Positions 44,780 through 53,726 of a stretch of DNA of 64,000 bases are shown here, piece after piece. The notes beneath the pieces are model-generated. The model saw only the letters and a program-made list of their open reading frames with translations, ran no database searches and was not told where the DNA came from. A program made the translations under genes and the position numbers. Source of the DNA: JACJXF01 sp038316435 (GTDB lineage: Bacteria; Bacteroidota; Bacteroidia; Bacteroidales; GCA-2748055); the NCBI GenBank assembly GCA_038316435.1, contig JBBQAQ010000007.1:45586-109585 (forward strand). The letters are read 5' to 3'. Position 1 is the first letter of the stretch. The number at the start of each line of letters is the position of its first letter.

Positions 44780-45591
44780 TACTGTATGGAGTTTTGATTT
44801 GTATCTTGTCCTAAAAAACGCATTGAAGAGTCGTACATTTTTTTTGCATCATCGGAATATTTCCCGGTTGGAAATTCTGAAACAAAAGAATAATATTCGT
44901 CGACGGCGGCCTGATATCTGTCTTTAATTTTACTTGCGATAGAATTCTCAGCCAAAAGGTAACTTGACTTAAGAAGAAGAAACATAAGTTCTTCTCTATA
45001 TTTTGTATCGGGATATTCATTCAAACTATTTCGAAGGGCAATAATTGAAGCTTTGTAATCGCTTAGATCATAATATAACCTTGCACTGATATATGATTTA
45101 TTAACCAGTTTTTCATTCATCTCTACAATCAGGCTTTTTGCTTCTTGTATTCGCAGGCTGCGGGGATGATTAATAATAAAAAGTGTAAAATAATTTATAG
45201 CAGCATACGTACTTGCCTGATCTAGTTCAGGTCTGGGGGATAACATATAGGAGCAATATGCATTCATAAACTCTGAATCTTCCGCAAATGGACTTTTTGG
45301 AAAAGTTTTGGTGAGTTCTGAAAAATAGTGTCCAGCCATCGTATAATCTCTTTGATTATAATACGCTTTAGCCCGATAATACTGGATGGTATCAGCTTTA
45401 ATGGTGCCGCGGTACACTGTGGCTATCTGTTCGAATAAGGTTGCAGATCTGACGTAGTCTTTATTCCCATAATATTCAAATGCCTTATCGTACTTTAGCT
45501 GGTAATCACTGCCTTTCAGCAGCTTTTCATAACCTTTGCAGGAACCCAGAACCAGAGGAAACAATATGTAAATCAGTATCTTGAATTTCAT
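44779..45591 (-). CDS. bamD: Outer membrane assembly factor BamD
   Basis: 270 residues. Lipoprotein signal ILIYILFPLVLGSCKGYEKL with lipobox Cys near residue 18, then TPR repeats: YDKAFEYYGNKDYVRSATLF, YRAKAYYNQRDYTMAGHYF, TFPKSPFAEDSEFMNAYC and SEFPTGKYSDDAKKMY. BamD works with BamA to fold outer-membrane barrels. First gene of the bamD-rpoZ-coaBC-porD-recN unit. A -7-like TAATTTTG (45608-45615, minus strand) lies 17-24 bp before the ATG; no well-spaced -33 box. Confidence 0.93.
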   Translation of the reverse strand: MKFKILIYILFPLVLGSCKGYEKLLKGSDYQLKYDKAFEYYGNKDYVRSATLFEQIATVYRGTIKADTIQYYRAKAYYNQRDYTMAGHYFSELTKTFPKSPFAEDSEFMNAYCSYMLSPRPELDQASTYAAINYFTLFIINHPRSLRIQEAKSLIVEMNEKLVNKSYISARLYYDLSDYKASIIALRNSLNEYPDTKYREELMFLLLKSSYLLAENSIASKIKDRYQAAVDEYYSFVSEFPTGKYSDDAKKMYDSSMRFLGQDTNQNSIQ

Positions 45592-46020
45592 TTTTTAAAA
45601 TGTTGTGCAAAATTACTACAATAATGTTTAACAAGGAAACAAATCTCCTGTTTTTTTCAAGGGAATAACGGAATAGATCGGAGTTTTAGTATAAACCTTA
45701 AGAATGGATTAAATAATTGAGACAGATTGCTATGCGAAAGATATCCCAAATTCAAAATAATAAAATGTTTCTCGAAGCTGGAAAAATGAAAATAAAATCA
45801 CTTATTCAAATTGAAATATGTTTTTACACATTTGATATTCAATTAATTATATTAAATAATTTGAATTGAAACTAAGCCTCAAGTTTAATGAATTTTCAAC
45901 TCTAATCACATTTGTACCTAGATGGAGTCTGGTAACTTTCCTAATAAAACTCCTAATAATTACGTCTGTTGAAATAATTCAATTATTTTTGTCCCTCAAT
46001 ATTAACTAAAAAAAATTGCC
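45592..46020. other. Divergent intergenic region, bamD / oxoamine synthase
   Basis: 430 bp, very A/T rich, with candidate -7 elements for both sides: TAATTTTG (45608-45615, minus) and TATTTTTG (45984-45991, plus). No ORF, RNA gene or repeat recognised in the remainder. Confidence 0.45.
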
Positions 46021-47274
46021 GTGGATATTTTTGATAAAATTCAAAACAACAAAGGACCGCTAGGTAAGTACAAAGAGATGGCGCACGGGTATTTTGCATT
46101 TCCCAAACTGGAAGGTGAGATCGGGCCAAGAATGAGGTTCAAGGGTAAAGAAATGCTTAACTGGAGTCTGAATAATTATATCGGACTGGCTAATCATCCT
46201 GAAGTTAGAAAAGCAGATGCTGACGCTGCAGCGCTGTACGGAATGGCTTACCCAATGGGAGCCAGAATGATGTCGGGACAAACCAAATACCACGAAGAAC
46301 TAGAAACCAAACTGGCTCATTTTGTTGGTAAGGAGGCTGGATACCTTTTGAATTACGGATATCAGGGGATGGTTTCAATAATTGATGCCCTGCTTGACAG
46401 GAAAGACGTTGTTGTTTACGATTCAGATGCTCATGCTTGTATCATGGATGGTTTGAGACTTCATATTGGAAAACGCTTTGTTTATCCACACAACAACATG
46501 GAGAAATTTGAACTCCAGCTTAAACATGCAACGAAACTAGCTGAAACAACCGGTGGTGGCATATTAGTTATCACAGAAGGTGTTTTTGGAATGGTTGGAG
46601 ATCTTGGGAAACTTGACCAAATCGTAAAATTTAAAGAAAAATACAATTTCCGTCTGCTTGTTGATGACGCTCATGGCTTTGGTACCATGGGTAAAACAGG
46701 TGCAGGTACCGGCGAGCATTTTGGTGTTCAGGATCAGATTGATGTTTATTTCTCCACATTTGCCAAATCGATGGCTGGAATTGGTGCTTTTGTTGCCGGG
46801 GATAAAGACATGATTGATTTTCTGGCTTACAATCTCCGTTCACAGATTTATGCTAAATCACTGCCAATGCCTATGACAATTGGCGCTTTGAAGAGATTAG
46901 AGCTATTACAAACCAAACCCGAACTACGTGAAAAACTCTGGACAATAGTTACTGCACTTCAGAAAGGGTTCAGGGAAAAAGGGTTCAATATTGGAGCTGG
47001 CGAATCGTGTGTTACTCCGGTTATTCTAAACGGTGGAATTCCTGAGGCTACCAACATTGTATTTGACTTGAGAGAAAACTATAATCTTTTCTGCTCTTTG
47101 GTTGTTTATCCTGTAATTCCTAAGGGAATGATTCTTTTGCGAATAATTCCAACTGCCGATCACAGTCTTGCAGATGTTGAATATACTATTAAGTGTTTCA
47201 CTGAAGTTGCTGATAAGCTAAAAGCAGGCAAATACAGTAAAGACACTTTGGCAAGTGTTGAGGTAGAAAAATAA
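46021..47274 (+). CDS. Alpha-oxoamine synthase family PLP enzyme (SPT/CFAT/KBL-like)
   Basis: 417 residues starting at GTG. Class II aminotransferase fold: MLNWSLNNYIGLANHPEV, YPMGARMMSGQTKYHEELE, VVYDSDAHACIMDGLRL (cofactor-stacking His), LLVDDAHGFGTMGKTGAG and FSTFAKSMAGIGAFVAG, where Lys of TFAKS is the Schiff-base lysine. These enzymes condense an amino acid with an acyl-CoA. In Bacteroidota the likely products are sphingolipid or sulfonolipid bases; 2-amino-3-ketobutyrate ligase and AONS remain possible. It is a single-gene unit with its own terminator. Confidence 0.85.
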   Translation: MDIFDKIQNNKGPLGKYKEMAHGYFAFPKLEGEIGPRMRFKGKEMLNWSLNNYIGLANHPEVRKADADAAALYGMAYPMGARMMSGQTKYHEELETKLAHFVGKEAGYLLNYGYQGMVSIIDALLDRKDVVVYDSDAHACIMDGLRLHIGKRFVYPHNNMEKFELQLKHATKLAETTGGGILVITEGVFGMVGDLGKLDQIVKFKEKYNFRLLVDDAHGFGTMGKTGAGTGEHFGVQDQIDVYFSTFAKSMAGIGAFVAGDKDMIDFLAYNLRSQIYAKSLPMPMTIGALKRLELLQTKPELREKLWTIVTALQKGFREKGFNIGAGESCVTPVILNGGIPEATNIVFDLRENYNLFCSLVVYPVIPKGMILLRIIPTADHSLADVEYTIKCFTEVADKLKAGKYSKDTLASVEVEK

Positions 47275-47289
47275 TTTTTATTTTTTCAA

Positions 47290-47328
47290 GCAAAAAGCCG
47301 GTCACTTTTTTGTGAACCGGCTTTTTGC
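47290..47328 (+). terminator. Terminator after the oxoamine synthase gene
   Basis: GCAAAAAGCCGGT / ACCGGCTTTTTGC form a perfect 13-bp stem, extended by CAC/GTG around a T6 loop, 15 bp after the stop codon. Symmetric enough to work in both directions. Confidence 0.88.
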
Positions 47329-47357
47329 TTTCAGAATTTTATGTAAAAAATTAAAAA

Positions 47358-47457
47358 AAAAGCGACGGGGTTTAAACCCCTCATGTTTAATGTGGCGAAA
47401 AGCTAAAAATCAGCTAGTCTTGACTATTTTTTTTGAAAACAGCCAACTTTTTTTGAC
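47358..47457 (-). repeat. Family-2 palindromic repeat, copy C
   Basis: Minus-strand copy: GTCAAAAAAAGTTGGCTGTT, AGCTGATTTTTAG, then the GGGGTTTAAACCCC dyad; the last few bases (GTCGCTTTT) diverge from ATGTTTT. It lies between the terminator at 47290-47328 and the trxB stop codon. Confidence 0.85.
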
Positions 47458-47470
47458 CAGATTATCTTTT

Positions 47471-48466
47471 TTAATGTTGTTCACCAAGCCAACGCTCCGC
47501 ATCTATCGCAGCCCGGCAACCCGTTCCTGCTGCGGTCACAGCTTGTCGATACACTGAATCCATAACATCACCGCAAGCAAAAACTCCCTCTACATTCGTT
47601 TTTGTGGAGATTCCTTTGGTTTGAATATAGCCAACACCGTCGACTTCCAAATAAGGTGCGAAAATTTCAGAATTTGGTTTATGTCCGATTGCTACAAAAA
47701 ATCCGGTGATATCAATTTTCCGTTCTTTTCCGGTTATTGCATCAGTGAGAATAACACCGTTAACACCCTGCTCGCCTACAATTTCTTTGGGAATACTATT
47801 CCACAGGACTTCAATATTTTTAGTTTTCAAAATACGATCGACCATAATTTTTGAGGCGCGCAGTTTATCGCGGCGATGGATTAGATAAACCTTGCTGCAA
47901 AGACCTGACAGGTACAAAGCCTCTTCAGCTGCAGTATCCCCTCCCCCGACAACCGCCACATCCTGATTTTTATAGAAAAACCCATCACAGGTTGCGCATG
48001 CAGAAACACCAAAACCCATGAATTTCTTTTCTGATTCGAGACCGATATATTTTGCAGTTGCACCAGTAGCAATGATGACTGTATCGGCGTGAATAATTTT
48101 TTTCTCGTCAATGATAACAATATGCGGATGTCCGCTGAAATCAACTGAGGTAGCCATTCCCCAGCGAACATCGGTACCAAAGCGCTCAGCTTGCTTTTTC
48201 AAGTCAACCATTAACTCAGGACCGGTAATACCTTCGGGATATCCGGGGAAATTTTCAACTTCGGTTGTTGTTGTAAGTTGTCCGCCAGCCTGAAGTCCCT
48301 CGTACATAACCGGAGTAAGATTTGCACGTGCAGCATAAATAGCCGCTGTGTATCCGGCCGGGCCAGATCCAAGAATTAAACATTTTACATGTTCAGCATC
48401 CCCTTGAGGCATAACTGATGATTTTCCTTTAGGATCGGGAGTTTGCATTGGTTTAAATAAATCCAT
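47471..48466 (-). CDS. trxB: Thioredoxin reductase
   Basis: 331 residues. FAD site LILGSGPAGYTAAIYAARAN, redox centre SACATCDGFFYKNQ (CxxC), NADPH site VAVVGGGDTAAEEALYL, and the C-terminal FAD motif GVFACGDVMDSVYRQAVTAA. The N-terminus is extended by about 25 residues (FKPMQTPDPKGKSS) relative to E. coli TrxB. It keeps thioredoxin reduced in the cytoplasm. Confidence 0.96.
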   Translation of the reverse strand: MDLFKPMQTPDPKGKSSVMPQGDAEHVKCLILGSGPAGYTAAIYAARANLTPVMYEGLQAGGQLTTTTEVENFPGYPEGITGPELMVDLKKQAERFGTDVRWGMATSVDFSGHPHIVIIDEKKIIHADTVIIATGATAKYIGLESEKKFMGFGVSACATCDGFFYKNQDVAVVGGGDTAAEEALYLSGLCSKVYLIHRRDKLRASKIMVDRILKTKNIEVLWNSIPKEIVGEQGVNGVILTDAITGKERKIDITGFFVAIGHKPNSEIFAPYLEVDGVGYIQTKGISTKTNVEGVFACGDVMDSVYRQAVTAAGTGCRAAIDAERWLGEQH

Positions 48467-48588
48467 TTTGATGAGCGTTAATTACGAGATGAAGGTAAAC
48501 AAAAAAAGTTTAATTAGGTTCATTTTGTAGTAACGAAAGGCAAGGATACACGATTAGAAGATTTAATACAAAATTGACGATTTTTCCG

Positions 48589-48990
48589 TCACGACATGGC
48601 AAGTTCGATGGGACTGAGGTTTTTGCGTTGCAGGTTCCCGAGGATTCCCATTTCCTGAGCATCCTTATCTGAAGCATTTGTAACTATGGCTTTAATCTGC
48701 TTCAGGCCTAAGCTTTTATGCGCCATCACCCGCCGGTGGCCGTCAATAATCTCGAAGCCTTTGCCGGAGGGGCGCACCACGATTGGTTTCATTTGTCCCG
48801 ACAGCGATATGCTTTCAGTAAGCTCAGAAAGTGCTTTGTCGGATTCATTATTACTGCTTATCTCACCAAAACGAGCAACCGGCCTTGATAAGGTGATTCA
48901 TTCAATTTATCGATATCAACAAGTTCTAAGGTTTCATTTTTTAGTTTAGTGCTGCTTTTTTTAGTTTAGTGCTGCTTTTTTTAGTGCCAT
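48589..48990 (-). pseudogene. ParB/Srx-like N-terminal domain protein, degraded
   Basis: The readable core is MKPIVVRPSGKGFEIIDGHR then RVMAHKSLGLKQIKAIV and GILGNLQRKNLSPIE, the ParB nuclease-like domain with its GHRR motif. The protein stops at ELAMS, just where the helix-turn-helix should start. Upstream, LELVDIDKLNESPYQGRF is in one frame and GEISSNNESDKALSELTESI in another, so a frameshift splits the domain. Stops and a 20-bp tandem duplication disrupt the start region. It is a remnant, in a stretch of decayed genes. Confidence 0.8.
48941..48980 (+). repeat. 20-bp exact tandem duplication in the parB-like remnant
   Basis: TTAGTTTAGTGCTGCTTTTT occurs twice in immediate succession (48941-48960 and 48961-48980), with a partial third unit after. 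A 20-bp unit is not a multiple of three, so it shifts the frame. Confidence 0.9.
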
Positions 48991-49002
48991 TGCTCAGGTA
49001 TA

Positions 49003-49225
49003 TTATTTTTTCTTAGTAAAATCATCAACCTCAATGCCTGCCTGTTTTAGAATAGCATGTAAGGTTCCTTCTGGCATATCACCGGTTTGGAATAGTGGTA
49101 AATCTATTTGAAATTGGATTGAACCATATTTCATGGCTACCGGATGCCTGACGATGAAATTCAAATCCAAACTTCTTTAAAATTTTAACTATTTTGCGAT
49201 AGCGTTAACCCGATAGGCGGCCCAT
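49003..49225 (-). pseudogene. hicA: HicA-family toxin, inactivated
   Basis: Read across the damage the protein is MGRLSG*RYRKIVKILKKFG, then FHRQASGSHEIWFNP, TTIPN and, in another frame, GDMPEGTLHAILKQAGIEVD. The HicA dsRNA-binding-like fold with its catalytic His (GSHEIW) is clear. Codon 7 is TAA where Tyr or Phe is usual, and a 2-nt loss after IPN shifts the frame. The start lies 1 bp after the hicB stop codon, the normal hicBA arrangement. Confidence 0.85.
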
Positions 49226-49226
49226 C

Positions 49227-49451
49227 TTATAAGCCAATTACCATTGGGTAATCAAAACTATCTTTAACTTTGGTAAGCTTCATGTTCGGCTTTTCCTGCG
49301 CCTCAATTAATTTTTTAGCAACATCTCTTGCAATTTCAATGGTCTCTGCAAGTGTCCGCCCTTGAGCAACTAATCCTTGAATGCTTTCCGATGTGGCAAG
49401 AAAAAAACCTTCGGGCAGTTTCTCGATGTGTAAATTGATTATGCTTCCCAT
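49227..49451 (-). CDS. hicB: HicB-like antitoxin
   Basis: 74 residues from the ATG at 49451. Core: INLHIEKLPEGFFLATSES then IQGLVAQGRTLAETIEIARD and VAKKLIEAQE, the HicB-like partial RNase-H fold that caps HicA. The frame is intact even though the toxin gene behind it is broken. No C-terminal DNA-binding domain is present at this length. Confidence 0.85.
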   Translation of the reverse strand: MGSIINLHIEKLPEGFFLATSESIQGLVAQGRTLAETIEIARDVAKKLIEAQEKPNMKLTKVKDSFDYPMVIGL

Positions 49452-49649
49452 GCTTTTTTTTACAAAAATGGTTAAAACAAATGTGGTTAACAATTATCTC
49501 ATAAGTTCAATTCACCACTATAATCTCCGTTATCATAGCTACTTCTCTTTTTCCGAATCTACTCTTAATAACTACGGATGCAGAATTTAAAAAGGTGGAA
49601 GAGTTAAAAGAAACAAACCAAAACCTAGCAATGAATAGTCAGTAGGAAT

Positions 49650-49680
49650 TTTGATTATACATAATTGTATAATACATTTG
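49650..49680 (+). promoter_or_regulatory. Bacteroidota promoter of the orphan ATPase gene
   Basis: TTTG (49650-49653), exactly 19 bp, TACATTTG (49673-49680): perfect match at both elements. Predicted start near 49687, so an apparent TTG start at 49665 would not be in the transcript. Three TGTATAATA words (from 49667, 49681 and 49696) surround the start and could be operator repeats. Confidence 0.8.
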
Positions 49681-49694
49681 TGTATAATACTAAA

Positions 49695-50840
49695 ATGTAT
49701 AATATGAATATCTCTCCTTTTCAGTACGGAAAAATTGTTTCAGAAAGTGCTTTCGTTAATCGTAGCAGGGAGAAAGAGCTGTTGATCAGGCATTTTCAGA
49801 GTGGAATAAATACCATTCTCATATCTCCAAGAAGGTGGGGAAAAACTTCGCTGGTTAAAGAATCAATGCGTTTGACTCCAGGTAAAGATATCACATTCGT
49901 TTTTATCGACCTTTTCTCAATTAGGGATGAGCAGGAATTTCTTACCACTTTTGCCCGTGAGATAATGAAGGCAACAATGAATAAGCGCGAAGAAATCTTA
50001 AAAGATGCAAGGGACTGGTTTAAGCAATTGCTCCCGGTATTATCCTTTGGAATTGATCCCCTAAGTGATATATCAATTAAATTTGACTGGGAAGAAGCAA
50101 AAAAATACCGGCACGAGATAATAAACCTTCCTGAGGTAATTGCAGAACAGAAGAAATTACAAATCGTAGTCTGTATAGATGAATTTCAGAATATTGCAAA
50201 ATTTCCTGATAGCCTGTCAATTGAAAAAGAACTAAGAGCATGCTGGCAACATCATCAACATGCGAGTTACTGTCTTTTCGGGAGTAAAAGGCACATGATG
50301 ATGGAGCTGTTTAATCAGTCGGAACGTCCATTCTACAGGTTTGGAGATATGATTCTGCTAGAGAAAATTGCAACATCTGAGTGGGTTCCGTTTATTATTG
50401 ACCGGTTTTCCGAATCTGGTAAAATAATTTCTGGAACTCATGCAGAACTATTAGTTCAGAAGATGAAAAATCATCCTTATTATATTCAGATGTATTCAGA
50501 TTATGTGTGGAGTCTGACTTCTAACCAGGTTACGACTGAAATTCTTGAACTCGCAATAGAGGAAATAGTTAATCATATTTCATTTCAATTTCAAGAAGAT
50601 ATGGAAAACCTAAGTTTAACACAGTTAAACCTTATTAAAGCAATTTCTGCTGGAGAGACTCAATTCACTGCAAAGGCTGTAATGGATAAATATAAACTCG
50701 GAACGCCACGAAATGTTTCAAGAAATAAAGAAGTATTGCGCAATAAAGATATTCTTGATACCACCGATAATAAGTTTTCGTTTCTGGATCCGGTGTTTGA
50801 AATTTGGTTTAAAAAAATATTCGTTTCTGCGTACTTTTAA
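49695..50840 (+). CDS. Archaeal-type (PF01637-like) AAA ATPase
   Basis: 381 residues from the ATG at 49695; ATG 49704 is equally possible. Motifs: an N-terminal FVNRSREKELLIRHF, Walker A ILISPRRWGKTSLVKES (RRWGKTS), Walker B IVVCIDEFQNIAKF, sensor-like YCLFGSKRHMMMELF and arginine-rich RPFYRFGDMILL. A C-terminal winged-helix region follows (TAKAVMDKYKLGTPRNVSR). Such orphan STAND-like ATPases are scattered in Bacteroidota and their role is unknown. It lies in a region of gene debris, suggesting acquisition. Confidence 0.88.
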   Translation: MYNMNISPFQYGKIVSESAFVNRSREKELLIRHFQSGINTILISPRRWGKTSLVKESMRLTPGKDITFVFIDLFSIRDEQEFLTTFAREIMKATMNKREEILKDARDWFKQLLPVLSFGIDPLSDISIKFDWEEAKKYRHEIINLPEVIAEQKKLQIVVCIDEFQNIAKFPDSLSIEKELRACWQHHQHASYCLFGSKRHMMMELFNQSERPFYRFGDMILLEKIATSEWVPFIIDRFSESGKIISGTHAELLVQKMKNHPYYIQMYSDYVWSLTSNQVTTEILELAIEEIVNHISFQFQEDMENLSLTQLNLIKAISAGETQFTAKAVMDKYKLGTPRNVSRNKEVLRNKDILDTTDNKFSFLDPVFEIWFKKIFVSAYF

Positions 50841-51005
50841 GTTCGAGAGAAAAAAGTTTGCAGATTAAATCATAATTTCCGAAATTAGCCGTGAAGTTTA
50901 AACCTCATTACCAAAAATCCCCATTTTAACTCTTACCATTCGGAACACTCAAAAGTTAATGAAATCATTAATTTATATGGATTATTTTTAGAAAATTAAC
51001 ACATT

Positions 51006-53483
51006 ATGAGTAAACCGAATTTGCAAATTGATCTGGCAAATGACTTTGTCAGTTTTACAGGTAAAAACATTTTTCTCACTGGGAAAGCAGGAACAGGAAA
51101 AACAACATTTCTTCACAACCTCCGCAAACGAACACATAAAAGAATGGTTGTGGTGGCTCCAACAGGCGTGGCAGCTATCAATGCAGGAGGAATGACGATT
51201 CATTCATTTTTTCAAATGCCTTTTGGCCCAATTATACCGGGAGGAAGTCTAGATTCCAGAATAATACGGGAAAACGGATCAAGATTCCAGCGAAAATTTG
51301 GTCGCGAAAAAATCAATATTATTCGCAGTCTTGACCTGCTGGTAATTGACGAAATAAGTATGGTAAGAGCCGATCTACTTGATGGAATTGATGAAGTTTT
51401 GCGGCAATACAAAAATCGAAACAAACCTTTCGGCGGTGTTCAACTTCTTATGATTGGCGATCTTCAGCAACTTGCCCCGGTGGTAAAAGACGATGAATGG
51501 GGAATCCTGAAAAAATATTACGATACCGCATTCTTTTTCAGCTCTATGGCACTTAAGAAAACTGATTTTGTAAGCATCGTACTGGAACATGTTTACAGAC
51601 AAAGTGATCAGGCGTTTATCGACGTTCTAAACAAAGTCAGGCATAACCAAACGGATGAAGCAACGCTCGAAATCCTGAACCGGCGATATATTCCAGATTT
51701 TATCGGAAAACATGATAAGGGTTATATCATCCTTACCACTCATAATGCCCAGGCTCAGGAAATAAACCAGTCCAAATTGAATAATTTAGGCGGAAAAAGT
51801 ATTTTACTTAAAGGTTCTGTGAGGGATGATTTTCCTGAATTTTCATACCCTACCGACCTACTTCTTGAACTTAAAGAAGGGGCTCAGGTAATGTTTGTGA
51901 AAAACGATATTGCTCAGGAACGACAATATTATAACGGGAAAATAGGTGTAATTGATGAAATTGAAGAGGATGTGATATCCGTTAGATGCGATGGGGATGA
52001 GAATTTGATAAAAGTAGCCAAGGCTGAATGGCAAAACGTAAAATACAGCCTTAACGAAGAAACACGGGAGATATCTGAAACCGTTTCAGGTAGTTTCATA
52101 CAGTTCCCACTAAAACTTGCATGGGCAATAACCATACATAAAAGTCAGGGATTAACTTTCGAAAAGGCAATAATCGATGCCAGGGCAGCTTTTGCACATG
52201 GACAGGTCTATGTAGCGCTTAGTCGTTGCAAAACTCTAGAAGGGATGGTGCTAAACGCTCCACTTACGCCCAGATGTTTTATTAACAGTTCGCAGATTTC
52301 AGATTTTACGGCTGGTGTAGAAGAAAATCAGCCAAATAAGGAGCAATTACTGACCTCCAGAAAAGACTATGAACAGAGCTTGCTGTTCGACCTATTCAGC
52401 TTTAATTCTATCGATTACTATCTTACACAATGTCTGAAACTGGCTGTATCCAATGCCCCATCTCTACAAGGCAATCTGGCCGGAACTTTTCGGGAGATAC
52501 AGGATGAAAGTAGTCGCGAAATACATAGAGTTCTCCATACATTTAAAGCTCAATTGTCTGAATTATTTGAAAAAAACGAAACTTTAGTTCTTCAGGAAAG
52601 GGTTTCAAAAGCTTCCAAATGGTTTATGGAGAAGGCCCACAAAACTTTTTACCTGCCCTTGCAAAATCTTTGGGTTGAAACCGATAATAAGGCAGTGAAA
52701 AAGATAATCGATCAGGCTATCGATAAACTACTTAATGAAGTAATGCTCAAAACCGCGTGTCTGAAGGCTTGTGAAAACGGCTTTGATATTGCAACTTTTT
52801 TGTCTGTTAGAGCAAAAGCTTCGATTGAAGAATCTACCAGTCGCAAAAAAACAAAAGCATATGAAGAATCTGAATCAGCGCCGGAAACCTCAAGTCATCC
52901 TGAATTGTACAATTCATTGGTAAGGTGGAGAAATACAAAAGCTAAGGAAAAGGATGTTTCACATTATATGATAATCCAAATAAAAACCATGGTGGCGCTA
53001 AGTAACCTGTTGCCATTAAATTCGAGGGATCTGAAAAAGGCGAAAGGTCTGGGAGACAGAAAAATTAAGGAGTTTGGTCATGAGTTGGTGGAACTGGTTA
53101 TGGAATACTGCGCTTTGAACAATATTCATCCGGATACAAAGCAAAAAGAAATAGTAAACATAGCTGAAAAGCCAGACAGACAGGCTACCCATATCACTAG
53201 TCTGAAATTGTTTAGGGAAGGACGGAATGCAAATGAAATAGCCGGTGTACGCGGGCTTTCGCCTCAAACTATTTCAGCACACCTTGCACTTGCAGTGAAA
53301 TATGGGGATATGCAAATTGACGAGTTGCTTGAACAGTCAAAAATTGATTTGATATCAGGATCATTCAGGAAAGCAGGAAATACATTGTTATCAGCAGCTA
53401 AGGAAGATCTGGGAGATGCTGTAACCTATGATGAGCTGAGGTATGTACAAGGGTATTTCGAGTATTTAAAGACAGAGGAATAA
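51006..53483 (+). CDS. Pif1/RecD2-like helicase with HRDC and helix-turn-helix C-terminus
   Basis: 825 residues. Helicase motifs: IFLTGKAGTGKTTFLHNLRK (I), VVVAPTGVAAINAGGMTIHS (Ia), LLVIDEISMVRADLL (II), LMIGDLQQLAPVVKD (III), and late AWAITIHKSQGLTFEKAIID with YVALSRCKTLEGM (V, VI). From about residue 640 an HRDC-like segment (YMIIQIKTMVALSNLLPLNS) and a helix-turn-helix (NEIAGVRGLSPQTISAHLA) follow. It probably unwinds DNA 5' to 3' in genome maintenance. It begins 165 bp after the ATPase gene. Confidence 0.92.
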   Translation: MSKPNLQIDLANDFVSFTGKNIFLTGKAGTGKTTFLHNLRKRTHKRMVVVAPTGVAAINAGGMTIHSFFQMPFGPIIPGGSLDSRIIRENGSRFQRKFGREKINIIRSLDLLVIDEISMVRADLLDGIDEVLRQYKNRNKPFGGVQLLMIGDLQQLAPVVKDDEWGILKKYYDTAFFFSSMALKKTDFVSIVLEHVYRQSDQAFIDVLNKVRHNQTDEATLEILNRRYIPDFIGKHDKGYIILTTHNAQAQEINQSKLNNLGGKSILLKGSVRDDFPEFSYPTDLLLELKEGAQVMFVKNDIAQERQYYNGKIGVIDEIEEDVISVRCDGDENLIKVAKAEWQNVKYSLNEETREISETVSGSFIQFPLKLAWAITIHKSQGLTFEKAIIDARAAFAHGQVYVALSRCKTLEGMVLNAPLTPRCFINSSQISDFTAGVEENQPNKEQLLTSRKDYEQSLLFDLFSFNSIDYYLTQCLKLAVSNAPSLQGNLAGTFREIQDESSREIHRVLHTFKAQLSELFEKNETLVLQERVSKASKWFMEKAHKTFYLPLQNLWVETDNKAVKKIIDQAIDKLLNEVMLKTACLKACENGFDIATFLSVRAKASIEESTSRKKTKAYEESESAPETSSHPELYNSLVRWRNTKAKEKDVSHYMIIQIKTMVALSNLLPLNSRDLKKAKGLGDRKIKEFGHELVELVMEYCALNNIHPDTKQKEIVNIAEKPDRQATHITSLKLFREGRNANEIAGVRGLSPQTISAHLALAVKYGDMQIDELLEQSKIDLISGSFRKAGNTLLSAAKEDLGDAVTYDELRYVQGYFEYLKTEE

Positions 53484-53628
53484 TGGAAGGATTATAATTC
53501 AAGTATCGATATCCTTTAGTAATGAGATGAATCTCGGTTAACTATTAAAATGTTATACCTCCTATCAAAGGAATTGCAAATCAATAATATTTCGGTGTGG
53601 CTCCACGTTCGACCGAGCGTTCGACCTA

Positions 53629-53726
53629 AAAACATCTGGGGTTTAAACCCCTCATGTTTAATGTCGCTAAAAACAAAAAATCAGCTTATTTTAATTGATT
53701 TTTATTAATCACCAACTTTTTTTGAC
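53629..53726 (-). repeat. Family-2 palindromic repeat, copy D
   Basis: Minus-strand copy: GTCAAAAAAAGTTGGTGATT, AGCTGATTTTTTG, the GGGGTTTAAACCCC dyad and ATGTTTT. It is the most divergent copy in the left half. It lies between the helicase stop and the last gene of the Ehr-like operon, again a convergent gap. Confidence 0.87.

Noticed and set aside
45592..46020. tRNA or small RNA in the 430-bp bamD upstream gap
   Set aside because: No cloverleaf, T-loop consensus or GC-rich hairpin could be found; only A/T-rich sequence and promoter-like words.
48941..48999. Possible CRISPR-like repeat
   Set aside because: The 20-bp units are directly adjacent without spacers; it is a tandem duplication. 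No CRISPR array was found anywhere in the window.
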